DNA from: Candidatus Acidiferrales bacterium
GTDB taxonomy: Bacteria > Acidobacteriota > Terriglobia > Acidiferrales > DATBWB01
DNA: 48,339 nucleotides
Direction: 5' to 3'
Assembly (NCBI GenBank): GCA_036514995.1
Contig: DATBWB010000066.1
Span: 1 to 48,339 of the forward strand
Shown here: piece after piece, positions 17,743 to 26,861 of the stretch
Position numbering within the stretch: position 1 is the first letter of the stretch
Layout: the number at the start of each line of letters is the position of its first letter
Position numbers and translations under genes: made by a program
Notes under the pieces: model-generated
What the model was told of the DNA's origin: nothing
The model's database searches: none
The model's input: only the letters and a program-made list of their open reading frames with translations

Positions 17743-19908
17743 TCATCTGGTTGCCGCCGGCTCTTTGGTGGCTGGAACGATTTCGGAAAAATCGGCTATC
17801 GTCGAAAACTCGCGCAGCAGCGCAGCCAGCAGGGTGAGCCGATTCTTTTGAAGATTTGCATCCGGCGACATAACAAGCACCGTGTCAAAAAAGCGATCCA
17901 CCGCCGGCCGCAGGCTGGCGATCAGTTCGAGCGCCTGGCGGTAGCGCCTAGACTGCTTGAGGGGCACGACCCGATCGCGCAGTCTCAGGAACGCTGTATA
18001 GAGTTCCCTCTCCGCCGTCTCGCTGAGCCACTCGCGGTTGATCTCCGGCAACTGCCAATTCTCGGCCGACTCTGCCTTGTCCAGGATGTTCCGGATGCGT
18101 TTGAAGGCGACCGCCAGGGGCTCAAAGTCTTCGGTCGGGCGAATGTCACGCAACGCCTCCAGACGAGCATCGGCGTCCACCACGTCTGCGAGACCAGCCC
18201 GAAGGACGGCGTTGACTTCATCGTAGGCGAACCCACGAACGTCGCGAAAGATGTAGCGCGCCCGTTCTTCGAAGAACTTGAGGACGGCCACGAGGGCTTC
18301 TTCTTGCGGGCGAGGGAGCGATCCCTGCGCTTCCAGTTGGCTCAACGCAAAGGCGCTCAGCTCAGGCAGGGCGAGGTGCAGCCTCTTGTCGAGCAGCACC
18401 CTCAAGGACGCCTGCGCCTGGCGGCGGAGAGCAAATGGGTCGCTTGAGCCCGTGGGCTCCAGCCCGGCGCCGAAAAGGCCCACCACCGTGTCCATTTTGT
18501 CGGCCAAGGAAACGATTGCTCCGGTCAGCGTGCGAGGGCAAGGGTCGTCAGGACTGGCGGGTAGATAGTGGTCGTCGATGGCCAAGGCGACCTCTTCAGA
18601 TTCGCCCTGCGCTCGGGCGTAAAGTCCTCCCACCTGCCCTTGGAGTTCAGGGAATTCCCCGACCATTTGCGTAGTCAAGTCACACTTGGCGAGCAAGGCA
18701 GCGCGATCGATAGCTTCAAGCGAGACGGAGGGATGTCCGGCGGCAAGCAGGGTGTGGCCCATCCAGCGCGCCAGTCCCCGCATGCGATGCATCTTGTCGC
18801 CATAGCTGCCAAGCCGCGACTCGAATGTCATGTGGTCAAGAATGGCCACCCGCGCGGCCAGGGTTGGCCGCTGGTCCGATTGCCAGAAGAAGCCGGCGTC
18901 GTCAAAACGCGCGCGCAGGACACGCTCGTGATTTTTGGCGATCCGGCCGCGATCGCGGTCGAGGTTAATCACAGCCACGAAGTGAGGGGCCAGGCGGCCA
19001 CGGCGATCGGTCACGGCAAAGTACTTTTGGTGATCTCGCATCACGGTGATCAGGATCTCTTCCGGTAAAGCAAGAAACTTGGGGTCAAAATTTCCGAGAA
19101 TCGGCGTAGGAAACTCGTTGAGGTAGAGGATCTCTTCGAGCAAGGCGGCATCAGGGCGCAACCGGAGACCACGAGCTTCAAGTAACCCTTGAAGTCTCTC
19201 TTCGATGCGCGCTTGTCGTTCGCCGGGGTCGATAAGGACAAAGCTCCGGCGCAACCGAGTCAGGAACTCATCCGAACTCTTTACCTGGATGGGCGAGGAG
19301 GCAAGGAAGCGATGGCCGAAGGTAACGGCACCGGCAGGAACATTGCCGAAAGAAAAGAGCAGGGGTCTTCCATCGAGGAGCGCCAGGAGCCAGCGGACGG
19401 GCCGAATGAAGCGTGGACCGGATTGCTCAGCCCAGACCATCGACCGGGGAAAGTCAATTCTGGCAATCAAAGCAGGGAGGATTTCGGCAAGGACGCGAGC
19501 CGCCGGTTGGCCTGGAGCGAGGCGGACGGCGGCGATGTACTCACCCTTGGGGGTCTCGACCACTTGCAGGTTTGCGACCGGGAAGCCATGTTTGGCGGAG
19601 AAACTTTCTGCCGCGCGGGTTGGCTTGCCGCGGGCATCGAAGGCGAGATGGCGGGGCGGGCCGATGAGCTCTTCCCGGCGGTCGGGCTCACGAAGGGCGA
19701 GATGGCGGCAACGGGCGGCGAGCCGGCGAGGCGTGGCAAAGAGCTCGACCGGCGCGGAATCGAGCAAACCGTGGGCAGAGAGGGCTTCTTGCAAGAGTTC
19801 CCTGAAGCTCGCCACGGCGCGGGGAAGCATGCGCGCGGGGATCTCCTCACAACCAATTTCGAGGAGAAAGTCGCCATAGCGGCGGGAAGCAGGGGCTGGT
19901 CGCTTCAT
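17743..19908 (-). CDS. glyS: Glycine--tRNA ligase beta subunit
   Basis: Beta subunit of the bacterial alpha2beta2 glycyl-tRNA synthetase, responsible for tRNA-Gly recognition while the alpha subunit carries the aminoacylation site. The 721-aa protein begins with the conserved [16 protein letters not shown] block. It contains the central HD-like region ([18 protein letters not shown]) and the [22 protein letters not shown] signature, and ends in the anticodon-binding-like domain. The ATG at 19908 overlaps the glyQ stop by 4 nt (ATGA), the normal arrangement for equimolar subunits. A longer frame to 20136 overlaps glyQ and is discarded. Slightly longer than the usual 690 aa, but no domain is missing. 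Confidence 0.96.
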   Translation of the reverse strand: MKRPAPASRRYGDFLLEIGCEEIPARMLPRAVASFRELLQEALSAHGLLDSAPVELFATPRRLAARCRHLALREPDRREELIGPPRHLAFDARGKPTRAAESFSAKHGFPVANLQVVETPKGEYIAAVRLAPGQPAARVLAEILPALIARIDFPRSMVWAEQSGPRFIRPVRWLLALLDGRPLLFSFGNVPAGAVTFGHRFLASSPIQVKSSDEFLTRLRRSFVLIDPGERQARIEERLQGLLEARGLRLRPDAALLEEILYLNEFPTPILGNFDPKFLALPEEILITVMRDHQKYFAVTDRRGRLAPHFVAVINLDRDRGRIAKNHERVLRARFDDAGFFWQSDQRPTLAARVAILDHMTFESRLGSYGDKMHRMRGLARWMGHTLLAAGHPSVSLEAIDRAALLAKCDLTTQMVGEFPELQGQVGGLYARAQGESEEVALAIDDHYLPASPDDPCPRTLTGAIVSLADKMDTVVGLFGAGLEPTGSSDPFALRRQAQASLRVLLDKRLHLALPELSAFALSQLEAQGSLPRPQEEALVAVLKFFEERARYIFRDVRGFAYDEVNAVLRAGLADVVDADARLEALRDIRPTEDFEPLAVAFKRIRNILDKAESAENWQLPEINREWLSETAERELYTAFLRLRDRVVPLKQSRRYRQALELIASLRPAVDRFFDTVLVMSPDANLQKNRLTLLAALLREFSTIADFSEIVPATKEPAATR

Positions 19909-20933
19909 CCGGCCACCTCGGGAGAAGGGCGGGCGGTTGTCGGCGCGCCGACCTTTTGCTGCTCTTTTGGCAGCACCGGTTGCTGGACGGGTTGTTGAGC
20001 AGCTTGCTGCACGAGGTAAAAACGGGCCACCCGGCAGGCGATATCTCGAACGCGGCCGATCAGCGCGGCGCGCTCGGTAGTGGAAATGGCACGCCGGGCA
20101 TCGAGCAGATTGAAGAGATGCGAGCACTTGAGGCAAAGGTCGTAAGCGGCCAGCAGCGGGAAGCGTTGCCGGGCGCCGGGCTCCGCCGGGAACCCCTCGA
20201 GCAACCGTTTGGCCTCGCCCTCGGCCAGCTCAAACATCTTCCGCGCGGCGTCGGTATCGGCCGCTTCGAAGCTGTAGAGAGAAAAGTGGAGCTCTTCGGC
20301 CTGGCGCACCTCCCCGTAGGACACTTGATCGCTCCAGCGCAAATCGTACACGCTATCTACACCCTGGAAAAAAGCGGCAATGCGCTCGAGGCCGTAAGTC
20401 AATTCGACCGAAACGGGATTGAGATCCATTCCCCCGCACTGCTGGAAGTAGGTGAATTGCGTGATCTCCAAACCGTCCAGCATCACCTGCCATCCGATTC
20501 CCCAGGCGCCGAGCGTGGGCGATTCCCAGTTGTCTTCCTCGAAGCGGAGATCATGCTGGCGGAAATCGATGCCGAGGGAGGCGAGACTTTCCAAATAGAC
20601 ATCCTGAATCTCGGACGGGGGAGGTTTAAGTATTACTTGAAGTTGCATGTGCTTGTAGAGGCGATGGGGATTCTCGCCGTAGCGCCCGTCGGTCGGACGA
20701 CGAGAGGGCTGGACGTAGGCAACGCGATACGGCCAGGGGCCAAGGACGCGAAGGAAGGTCTCCGGATGCATGGTGCCCGCGCCCACCTCGACATCGTAGG
20801 GTTGCTGGAGTACGCAGTTGCGCTCGGCCCAATAGCGAGAAAGAGCAAGAATGAGATCTTGAAAGTTTTTGGGGGGCAAGACGCGGGCACGGTTCGTGCG
20901 AGGCCTGGCGGACTTTGAGGGGGTGGGTCTCAA
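19905..20933 (-). CDS. glyQ: Glycine--tRNA ligase alpha subunit
   Basis: Catalytic subunit of alpha2beta2 glycyl-tRNA synthetase (class II). The core (about 20-300) has [18 protein letters not shown], the motif 2 region [17 protein letters not shown], and [19 protein letters not shown], all characteristic of GlyQ. The start appears to be TTG at 20933, with GGAG 7 nt upstream and a 4-nt TTGA overlap with recO. An 18-residue basic leader precedes the conserved core. The product is 342 aa, longer than the usual 290-310, because of a C-terminal Gln/Pro-rich tail (from about residue 305, [12 protein letters not shown]) that I do not associate with the family. Overlap with glyS indicates coupled synthesis of both subunits. 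Confidence 0.95.
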   Translation of the reverse strand: MRPTPSKSARPRTNRARVLPPKNFQDLILALSRYWAERNCVLQQPYDVEVGAGTMHPETFLRVLGPWPYRVAYVQPSRRPTDGRYGENPHRLYKHMQLQVILKPPPSEIQDVYLESLASLGIDFRQHDLRFEEDNWESPTLGAWGIGWQVMLDGLEITQFTYFQQCGGMDLNPVSVELTYGLERIAAFFQGVDSVYDLRWSDQVSYGEVRQAEELHFSLYSFEAADTDAARKMFELAEGEAKRLLEGFPAEPGARQRFPLLAAYDLCLKCSHLFNLLDARRAISTTERAALIGRVRDIACRVARFYLVQQAAQQPVQQPVLPKEQQKVGAPTTARPSPEVAG

Positions 20934-21679
20934 GAATTCTCCAAGGCACTTATCAGGGCGCGGGTGCGAAGCTTGCGCTCGATGTGGTGTTCAATGACAT
21001 CGTCGAGGAAAGCGTCGAGGTCGGAGCTAGTGGTACGCGTCCAACCGCGCCAGTCGAGCTTGGCCAGCGGATGGCCCAGCATCTCGCGCGCCCGATCAAG
21101 GGAGAGGGCCCGCAGGGAACGCATTCCGGGCACGCGGCACCTGATGCAGGCGATCTTTCCCCGAACGGGGTGGGCAAAGGCTGGCGAAGAGCGAAGCGAG
21201 GCTCGACAGCGGCCGCACAGGTCGAAGTTGGGAAGCCAACCGGCCAGGCGTGTCATCCAGAGGCGGAAGTAGGTGAGCGGCAACCAAGGCTGGCGCGTCT
21301 GTTTCATGGCAGCAAGGACCATCAACAGCAAGCGGTATTCAGGGTCGGACACCTCGCGGTCGGGGAGCAGAGCGTCAGAGACCTCGGCAAGGTAGGAAAG
21401 GGCGAGGTTCAGGGAGTAGTCGTTTTGTAGCTCGACGAAGGATTCAATGAGCTCGGCCTGGCTCAGCCGCACCAGCTCTCGCGTCTCGCGCTCGTAGAAC
21501 CAGACACGGGAACGAGAGAGCGGTTCGAGCGTCGAACCAAAGCGACTCTTGGGGCGGCGGGCGCCGCGCGCCACGCCGCGGAGCTTGCCGAAGCCACGCG
21601 AGAAGAGCACGGCAATGCGGTCCGCCTCGCCGAGGGGGTAGGTTCGGAGCACAATCACCTCTGCTTCTTGGAGCGACAT
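20930..21679 (-). CDS. recO: DNA repair protein RecO
   Basis: Recombination mediator that, with RecR, loads RecA on SSB-coated DNA. The 249-aa product has the N-terminal OB fold ([23 protein letters not shown] and the [18 protein letters not shown] block), a helical middle, and a zinc-finger-like CGRC ... CIRC pair near residues 154-180. Length matches RecO (about 240-260). I chose ATG at 21679 because family proteins begin a few residues before EAEVIVL; an in-frame GTG at 21739 would add 20 unconserved residues. Neither has a strong ribosome site. It overlaps glyQ by 4 nt (TTGA), so recO-glyQ-glyS is one unit. Confidence 0.92.
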   Translation of the reverse strand: MSLQEAEVIVLRTYPLGEADRIAVLFSRGFGKLRGVARGARRPKSRFGSTLEPLSRSRVWFYERETRELVRLSQAELIESFVELQNDYSLNLALSYLAEVSDALLPDREVSDPEYRLLLMVLAAMKQTRQPWLPLTYFRLWMTRLAGWLPNFDLCGRCRASLRSSPAFAHPVRGKIACIRCRVPGMRSLRALSLDRAREMLGHPLAKLDWRGWTRTTSSDLDAFLDDVIEHHIERKLRTRALISALENS

Positions 21680-21790
21680 GAAGGAAGTCGGCGCGTCGAC
21701 ATGGGCGACAGCCGCCAGCACAACGTTTCTACTTATCACATGAACTTTCAGGAAGCAAATGCAACCTAAGCAAGATTATGTTAACCAGTC

Positions 21791-21825
21791 CGAGGGGCGC
21801 GAGAAAAATTATCAGACGCCCCCCG
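21791..21825. other. Imperfect hairpin in the recO/pfkB divergent spacer
   Basis: Arms GGGGCG (21794-21799) and CGCCCC (21817-21822) pair exactly around a 17-nt AT-rich loop, extendable to nine bases with one mismatch. It lies in the leader of the sugar-kinase gene, 52 nt upstream of its ATG. No T-run follows on either strand, so it is not an obvious terminator. I could not identify a good promoter for either flanking gene in the 197-nt spacer. Confidence 0.35.
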
Positions 21826-21876
21826 CTCCTCCTTTCGTATGGCAAGAAGGGTTCTTTTTCGTTAGAGTGCAGCGGG

Positions 21877-22839
21877 ATGAGAGCAGCCACCGCGTGGGAC
21901 ATTGTCGGCATCGGGCTCAATGCCATGGACGTGATCATCGAGGTGCCGCATTATCCCGCATTCAGCTCGAAGATCGAATTTGAACGCGCCGAAGTTTTTC
22001 CCGGGGGCCAAGTGGCCACCGCCTTGGTTGCCTGCCAACGGTGGGGGTTGAGGACGCGCTACGTGGGTCGCATCGGCGACGACGAGTTAGGCCGGCTGCA
22101 GAGGACGAGCCTGCTCGAAGCGGGCGTTGAGATCTCCGAGCTCAGGGTGGTTCCGGGCTGCCCATCGCAAAGCGCCTACATCGTCGTGGACGGCAGATCG
22201 GGTGAGCGAACCATACTCTGGCGGCGAGATCCGAGGTTGGAGATTCCTCCCGACGAGCTTTCGCGGGAAGTAATTTGCTCCGGGCGGCTGGTACACGTGG
22301 ACGGCCACGACACGGAGGCGGCGGCCCGGGCAGCGGGATGGGCGCGCGAACAAGGAATCCCCGTGACGGCGGATGTTGACAACCTTTATCCGAAAGTGGA
22401 GGCGCTTCTGGAGCGCGTCGACTATCTGGTCAGCTCTTCCAGTTTCCCCTCCAGGCTGACCGGGATTGCTGATCCGCTGGGGGCGTTGCGCAAAATACAG
22501 GAAACCTATGAGCAACGCTTTACCGCATGCACTCTCGGGGCGGACGGCGCTGTGGGTTACGACGGTCGGCGCTTCTGGTACTGCCCGGCTTTTGAAGTCG
22601 AGTGCGCCGACACGACCGGCGCCGGTGACGTATTTCACGGGGGATTCGCCTATGCCCTGGTGCAAGGCTGGTCGGCAGAAAGGGCAGTCGAGTTTGCCTC
22701 AGCGGCGGCGGCTCTCAATTGCACCGCTCGAGGCGCTCGGGGCGGCATCGCATCCAAAGAGGCGGTGGAAGAACTGATGCGAGCAGGGCGATGGAGGGGC
22801 GTAAAATGGCCGGACTGGCTATTGAGGCAGCGGGGCTGA
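21877..22839 (+). CDS. PfkB/ribokinase-family carbohydrate kinase
   Basis: ATP-dependent kinase of a sugar, sugar acid or nucleoside. The 320-aa product has the ribokinase N-terminal signature (VFPGGQVATALVACQRWGL) near residue 44. The C-terminal anion-hole/catalytic motif DTTGAGDVFHGGFAYAL (about 247-263) contains the catalytic Asp in GAGD. The ATG at 21877 starts RAATAWDIVGIGLNAMDVII, the normal first strand; a longer frame to 21778 runs through the leader and is discarded. The ribosome site is weak. Substrate cannot be assigned; ribokinase, 2-keto-3-deoxygluconate kinase and sulfofructose kinase are all in this family. It is followed 36 nt later by a rhomboid protease gene on the same strand. 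Confidence 0.87.
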   Translation: MRAATAWDIVGIGLNAMDVIIEVPHYPAFSSKIEFERAEVFPGGQVATALVACQRWGLRTRYVGRIGDDELGRLQRTSLLEAGVEISELRVVPGCPSQSAYIVVDGRSGERTILWRRDPRLEIPPDELSREVICSGRLVHVDGHDTEAAARAAGWAREQGIPVTADVDNLYPKVEALLERVDYLVSSSSFPSRLTGIADPLGALRKIQETYEQRFTACTLGADGAVGYDGRRFWYCPAFEVECADTTGAGDVFHGGFAYALVQGWSAERAVEFASAAAALNCTARGARGGIASKEAVEELMRAGRWRGVKWPDWLLRQRG

Positions 22840-22875
22840 GGGCGCGGGGGCAGGGACTAGGATGAGGAAGCTCGA

Positions 22876-23559
22876 ATGATTCCGTTGAGTGACAGCGCGC
22901 CACGGTACCGCTTCCCGGTGGTCACGGTATTGATGATTGTGGCGAACGTGGTGGTCTTTCTGTACGAGATGAGTCTGCCGACGCGGGGTTTGCAGCGACT
23001 GGCGTTCGAGTTTGGGGTGGTGCCGTGGCGGATGGTGGCGGCGCCATTCGATCCAACGGTTTCGGCTGCGGAGGCGATTCTTCCTCTTTTCACGAGCATG
23101 TTCTTGCACGGCGGGTGGATGCACCTGATCGGCAACATGTGGTTTCTCTGGATATTTGGTGACAACGTAGAGGACCGGCTGGGATCGGTGCGATACTTAA
23201 TGTTTTACTTGATGAGCGGGATTGCCGCGGCGCTGGTGCATGTGATCCTGAACTTGCGATCCACTGTCCCCACGGTTGGAGCAAGTGGAGCGATCGCAGG
23301 AATTTTGGGGGCCTACTTTGTTCTCTTCCCTGGGTCGCGGGTGCTCACCTTGGTGCCGTTCTTCTTCCTATGGACGGTGCGAATGCCGGCGGTGATCATG
23401 ATCGGCTACTGGTTTGTGATTCAACTTCTGAGCGGTTGGGCATCACTGGCAGTGCCGGTGGCGGGTGGAACGGCATGGTGGGCGCACATAGGTGGCTTCG
23501 TGGCGGGGTTGCTGCTGATCCGGCTGCTGGTGCCTCAGCGGTCCAGAGCCGTTTCTTAG
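22876..23559 (+). CDS. Rhomboid-family intramembrane serine protease
   Basis: Inner-membrane protease cutting substrates within their transmembrane segments. The 227-aa protein has about six membrane helices. The catalytic Ser137 lies in GASGAIAGILGAY and the catalytic His204 in HIGGFVAGLLL; the conserved loop-1 region HGGWMHLIGNMWFLWIFGDNVED (split here around residues 78-100) is also present. The ATG at 22876 is preceded by GAGGAAG at 5 nt. The gene follows the PfkB kinase by 36 nt and may share its transcript. Its stop overlaps that of the convergent LeuB-like gene by 4 nt. Natural substrate unknown. Confidence 0.93.
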   Translation: MIPLSDSAPRYRFPVVTVLMIVANVVVFLYEMSLPTRGLQRLAFEFGVVPWRMVAAPFDPTVSAAEAILPLFTSMFLHGGWMHLIGNMWFLWIFGDNVEDRLGSVRYLMFYLMSGIAAALVHVILNLRSTVPTVGASGAIAGILGAYFVLFPGSRVLTLVPFFFLWTVRMPAVIMIGYWFVIQLLSGWASLAVPVAGGTAWWAHIGGFVAGLLLIRLLVPQRSRAVS

Positions 23560-24641
23560 GCGCGGATGGTCATACGAGATATGGCGTTCGAAATCCAGTC
23601 GCCCACCTCACTGGTACCGAGACTCCCGCCCAGATCGCGCGTGGTTTGGTTTTGCCGGATTGAGTCCTGAACGGCGCTCTCTATGGCGCGCGCTTCCGCT
23701 GCCCAACCGATGTGGTCGAGCATCAAAGCGGCAGTAAGGATGGAACCCAGCGGATCAGCGGTATTCGAGCCAGCGTATTTGGGCGCAGAGCCGTGGACAG
23801 GCTCAAACATCGAAATGCCTTCGGGGTTGATGTTTCCGGAGGGGGCCAGGCCCAGGCCGCCGGCGATGGCGGCACCGAGGTCAGTGATGATGTCACCGAA
23901 CATGTTGCAAGTGACGATGACATCAAACTGAGCGGGATTGCGCACGATCTGCATGGTCAGCGCGTCGACATAGAGGTGGTTTGAAGGAACGTCGGGATAT
24001 TCCTTTTGCAGCAGGGCAAAGATCCGTTGCCAGAGATCATGCCCGTAAGTGAGGACATTGGCCTTATCGGACATGCAGAGTCGCCGGTTGCCCTTTCGCC
24101 GGGCGTATTCAAAAGCGTAGCGCAGGATGCGCTCGACCCCCTTGCGGGTATTGACATCTTCCTGGATGGCCACCTCATCGGCGGTGCCCTTCTTGAAATT
24201 TCCGCCCATACCCACGTAGAGCCCCTCGGTGTTTTCACGGAAAACAACGAAGTCAATGTCGCTCTCGTCGCGGCCAGCCAAGGGCGTCAGGCGTTTGTCG
24301 AGGAGTTTGACCGGGCGAAAATTGACGTAGAGATCGAGCTGGAAACGCATTCCGAGGAGGATATCAGCGGCGTGCTTCATGGAAGGGATGCGCGGGTCGC
24401 CGAGGGCGCCGACAAGGATGGCATCACATTCCCGGCGCAGTGTCTCAAGGGCGCCGGTGGGGAGGCTGACGCCGTCGCGAAGATAACGCTCCGCTCCCCA
24501 ATCAAAATGAACCAGCTCGAGTTTCTTGCCGCCAACACGCGACACCGCTTCGAGAACCTTGACCGCTTCTCGCGTGACGTCCACGCCGATGCCGTCTCCG
24601 GGGATAACCGCAATGCGCCGCTTGGAAGGATCGCCGGTCAT
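23556..24641 (-). CDS. Isocitrate/isopropylmalate dehydrogenase family protein (LeuB-like)
   Basis: NAD(P)-dependent oxidative decarboxylase of a 2-hydroxy acid. The 361-aa product has the N-terminal IAVIPGDGIGVDVTREAV, the substrate loop VVFRENTEGLYVGMGG, and the metal-binding Asp residues in NMFGDIITDLGAAIAGGLG. The nucleotide-site segment FEPVHGSAPKYAGSNTADP is also present. The RENTEGLY loop is closer to isocitrate, homoisocitrate or tartrate dehydrogenases than to the classic LeuB loop, so 3-isopropylmalate is only one candidate. No leuA, leuC or leuD neighbours are present. I chose ATG at 24641 because a predicted promoter start near 24710 leaves no room for a ribosome site before the alternative GTG at 24701. 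Confidence 0.85.
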   Translation of the reverse strand: MTGDPSKRRIAVIPGDGIGVDVTREAVKVLEAVSRVGGKKLELVHFDWGAERYLRDGVSLPTGALETLRRECDAILVGALGDPRIPSMKHAADILLGMRFQLDLYVNFRPVKLLDKRLTPLAGRDESDIDFVVFRENTEGLYVGMGGNFKKGTADEVAIQEDVNTRKGVERILRYAFEYARRKGNRRLCMSDKANVLTYGHDLWQRIFALLQKEYPDVPSNHLYVDALTMQIVRNPAQFDVIVTCNMFGDIITDLGAAIAGGLGLAPSGNINPEGISMFEPVHGSAPKYAGSNTADPLGSILTAALMLDHIGWAAEARAIESAVQDSIRQNQTTRDLGGSLGTSEVGDWISNAISRMTIRA

Positions 24642-24692
24642 AGCATCTGTTGATTGAAGGAATGACCCTCGTTCTGACTGTTTATTCGGGAC

Positions 24693-24710
24693 CTTGCTCA
24701 CCTTAGCAAG
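24693..24710. promoter_or_regulatory. Inverted repeat at the predicted LeuB-like transcription start
   Basis: CTTGCT (24693-24698) and AGCAAG (24705-24710) form a perfect 6-bp dyad with a 6-nt spacer. It coincides with the predicted start site of the minus-strand promoter at 24717-24745, so it could be a repressor operator or a 5' hairpin. Confidence 0.3.
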
Positions 24711-24716
24711 ATGCGG

Positions 24717-24745
24717 AAGCTAGCACATGCCCGGCAGAGGGTCAA
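24717..24745 (-). promoter_or_regulatory. Candidate sigma70 promoter for the LeuB-like gene
   Basis: Minus-strand TTGACC (24745-24740) is followed after exactly 17 nt by TAGCTT (24722-24717). The -35 element matches five of six consensus bases, the -10 three of six with both TA and the final T. It lies in the 170-nt gap after the EamA gene, whose AT-rich part (about 24768-24805) holds nothing else I recognise. Confidence 0.4.
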
Positions 24746-24811
24746 CGCGGGCGGTTGTGCAGGCTTCATTTCTTATAGATAATATAGTATCTTTTGCATA
24801 GCTAATGATTT

Positions 24812-25711
24812 TCAGCGCTCGGCGAGGTACACACCCACCAATACGATCGCCCCTCCGACGAGCAGCCGGGGGGCGAGGTGCTCGGCAAGGAAAAGCACCC
24901 CCAGCAAGGTAGCCAAGACGGGCTGGAGGTAGCTAAGGGTAGCGGCGCGGGTCGCCGAGATCCGCCGCAAGGCCCAGTAATAGATGAGATAGGCTACGGC
25001 CGAAGAAAAGAGCGCCATATAGATAAGACTGAGCCAGCCTGTGGTGCCGACCGCACCCCAGTCGAGTTGGAGCCCCTGCCAGAGGGTAAAGGGCAGGATG
25101 AGGGTGGCAGCAACAAGGTAGCAATAGGTGTTCATGGCCAACGAGCTATATCGGTCGGCGACTTCTTTCCCGGCAACGGTGTAATAGGCGAAGGCGGCCG
25201 AGCCGCTCAGAGTGAGTAGATCACCCATGAGGGTTGGGCTGTGGAGAGAGACGCCGTGCTCCGAGCTGAGGATAGCCACCCCAATAAAGGACATGGCTAC
25301 GCCAACCACTTTGGCACCAGTGAACTCCTCGAGGCCACGGAGGCGGGCGATGATCAAGACCAAGACGGGCGAGAGCGAAATGATGAGTGAAGAGTGGGCG
25401 ACGCTGGTATGGCTCAAGCCCAAGACGAAGAAGGTTTGGTTGAAAACGACGCCATAGATCCCGAGTTCAATGAACTTGCGCCAATCCGAACGGCGGAAGC
25501 GAGGTTGGCGGCGGGCCACCGGCAAGAAGAAGAGAAGGACGAAGGCGGTTGCCAAAGTGGTGCGGAAGACGGCCAAGGTAAATGGAGGGAAATGACGAAG
25601 GGCGACCTTGGCGATGATGAAGTTGGCGGACCAAATGAGCACCATCAACGCCAGAAGCAGAATGAGTTTGGTCCGGGAGGCGGGGATTCTGAGGCGGGCG
25701 GGTGTGGTCAA
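24812..25711 (-). CDS. EamA/DMT-family transporter (RhaT-like)
   Basis: Inner-membrane drug/metabolite exporter-type protein of 299 aa with two EamA repeats. About ten hydrophobic helices are visible, the first being LILLLALMVLIWSANFIIAKVAL and the last VGGAIVLVGVYLAE. The N-terminal half carries a typical FNQTFFVLGLSHTSVAHSSL helix pair, and the second half ends ISATRAATLSYLQPVLATLLGV, a hallmark of the family. The TTG start at 25711 overlaps the stop of the enolase-superfamily gene by 4 nt (TTGA), with GGAAG about 8 nt upstream. Substrate is unknown; coupling to a racemase/OSBS-like enzyme would suit an amino-acid derivative, but that is inference. Confidence 0.9.
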   Translation of the reverse strand: MTTPARLRIPASRTKLILLLALMVLIWSANFIIAKVALRHFPPFTLAVFRTTLATAFVLLFFLPVARRQPRFRRSDWRKFIELGIYGVVFNQTFFVLGLSHTSVAHSSLIISLSPVLVLIIARLRGLEEFTGAKVVGVAMSFIGVAILSSEHGVSLHSPTLMGDLLTLSGSAAFAYYTVAGKEVADRYSSLAMNTYCYLVAATLILPFTLWQGLQLDWGAVGTTGWLSLIYMALFSSAVAYLIYYWALRRISATRAATLSYLQPVLATLLGVLFLAEHLAPRLLVGGAIVLVGVYLAER

Positions 25712-26814
25712 CGCAGGACTTCCTTCCGAACCGTAAGTTTCTCGATGCGATCCAGCCGGGGCTGGAAGCCGATGCCCGGCCCGATGGGCACGAGAATGAC
25801 GCCTTGCGGGGTGACCTCGACCTCAGGATCGATCACGTCCTCGGCCCAATAGCGTCTGCTGGCGCTGGTGTCGCCGGGGAGCCGAAAATTGGGCAGGGTA
25901 GCCAGAGCGATGTTATGGGCCCGGCCGATGCCCGATTCGAGCATGCCGCCACACCAGACGGGAATGCCGCGCTCCTGACAGAGATCGTGGATGGCCCGCG
26001 CCGAAGTGAAGCCGCCGACGCGGCCCAGTTTGATGTTGATGATTTGACAGGCGCCCAACTCGATAGCCGCCCGAGCGTGGCCGACGTTTTCAATGGATTC
26101 GTCGAGGCAGATGGGGGTCTGGAGCTGCTTCTGAAGCCGGGCGTGGTCGTAAATGTCGTCCCAGGCGAGAGGCTGCTCGATCATCATCAGGAAGTAATCA
26201 TCCAAGCGCTTGATGTGTTCGGCGTCGGAGAGTTGGTAGGCGGCGTTAGCGTCCACCATCAGCTTGATGTGGGGGAAGCGCTCACGGACCAGGGCAACGG
26301 TTTGGACGTCCCAGCCCGGTTTGATCTTGATTTTCATGCGCTGATAACCAGCGGAGAGTTCTTCTTCGATCTTGGCAAGGAGGATCTCGATGGTGTCCTG
26401 AATGCCGATGGAGACGCCGCAGGGGATAGCGCTGCGGGTGCCACCGATCAGTTTCCAGAGGGGAATTCCCTTCCCTTTCGCCTCGGCGTCCCAGCAAGCG
26501 TTTTCGATGGCGGCGCGGGCCATGCGGTGTCCCCGAATGTGCGCGAGGGAGGCGGCGACTTCGGCAGCCGCGGAGAATTCCCTACCCTTGACGGCGGGCC
26601 AGGCGAATTGTTCGATGACCAGCCAGGAGGTATCTATGGTTTCCGGGTTATAGAATGGATTCTCGCCGGCGGTGACCTCGGCCCAGCCAGGCACGCCATT
26701 GACATCGGCTTCTACCAGGAAGATGCGGCGTTGGGTGGTGCGTCCAAAGCTGGTCTCAAAAAAGGAGAGCAAAGGCACGCGCAGTTCACGGAGGGTGAGG
26801 CTGTTAATCCGCAT
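25708..26814 (-). CDS. menC: Enolase-superfamily enzyme: o-succinylbenzoate synthase / N-succinylamino acid racemase type
   Basis: A 368-aa member of the MenC/NSAR subgroup of the enolase superfamily. These enzymes dehydrate SHCHC to o-succinylbenzoate in menaquinone synthesis, racemise N-succinylamino acids, or both. Catalytic Lys163 is in KIKIKPG, metal ligands are Asp188 (VDAN), Glu213 (IEQP) and Asp238 (LDES), and Lys262 in NIKLGRVGG completes the acid/base pair. The capping domain loop FETSFGRTTQRR is near the N-terminus. I place the start at ATG 26814 by family alignment; more upstream TTG 26871 and ATG 26841 fall in a hairpin-rich repeat. No other men genes are nearby, so menC is a family label rather than proof of menaquinone synthesis. 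Confidence 0.82.
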   Translation of the reverse strand: MRINSLTLRELRVPLLSFFETSFGRTTQRRIFLVEADVNGVPGWAEVTAGENPFYNPETIDTSWLVIEQFAWPAVKGREFSAAAEVAASLAHIRGHRMARAAIENACWDAEAKGKGIPLWKLIGGTRSAIPCGVSIGIQDTIEILLAKIEEELSAGYQRMKIKIKPGWDVQTVALVRERFPHIKLMVDANAAYQLSDAEHIKRLDDYFLMMIEQPLAWDDIYDHARLQKQLQTPICLDESIENVGHARAAIELGACQIINIKLGRVGGFTSARAIHDLCQERGIPVWCGGMLESGIGRAHNIALATLPNFRLPGDTSASRRYWAEDVIDPEVEVTPQGVILVPIGPGIGFQPRLDRIEKLTVRKEVLR

Positions 26815-26861
26815 AAGGGGTCGGGAAAGGTGCCAGCAATCCATGGCGACTGAGATTCCTG

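Noticed and set aside
20930-21739. Longer RecO start at GTG 21739
   Set aside because: It adds 20 residues absent from the family ahead of the conserved first strand, with no good ribosome site.
25702-26853. Plus-strand open frame (383 codons) opposite the MenC-like gene
   Set aside because: Opposite strand encodes a complete enolase-superfamily active site; the plus frame is compositional.
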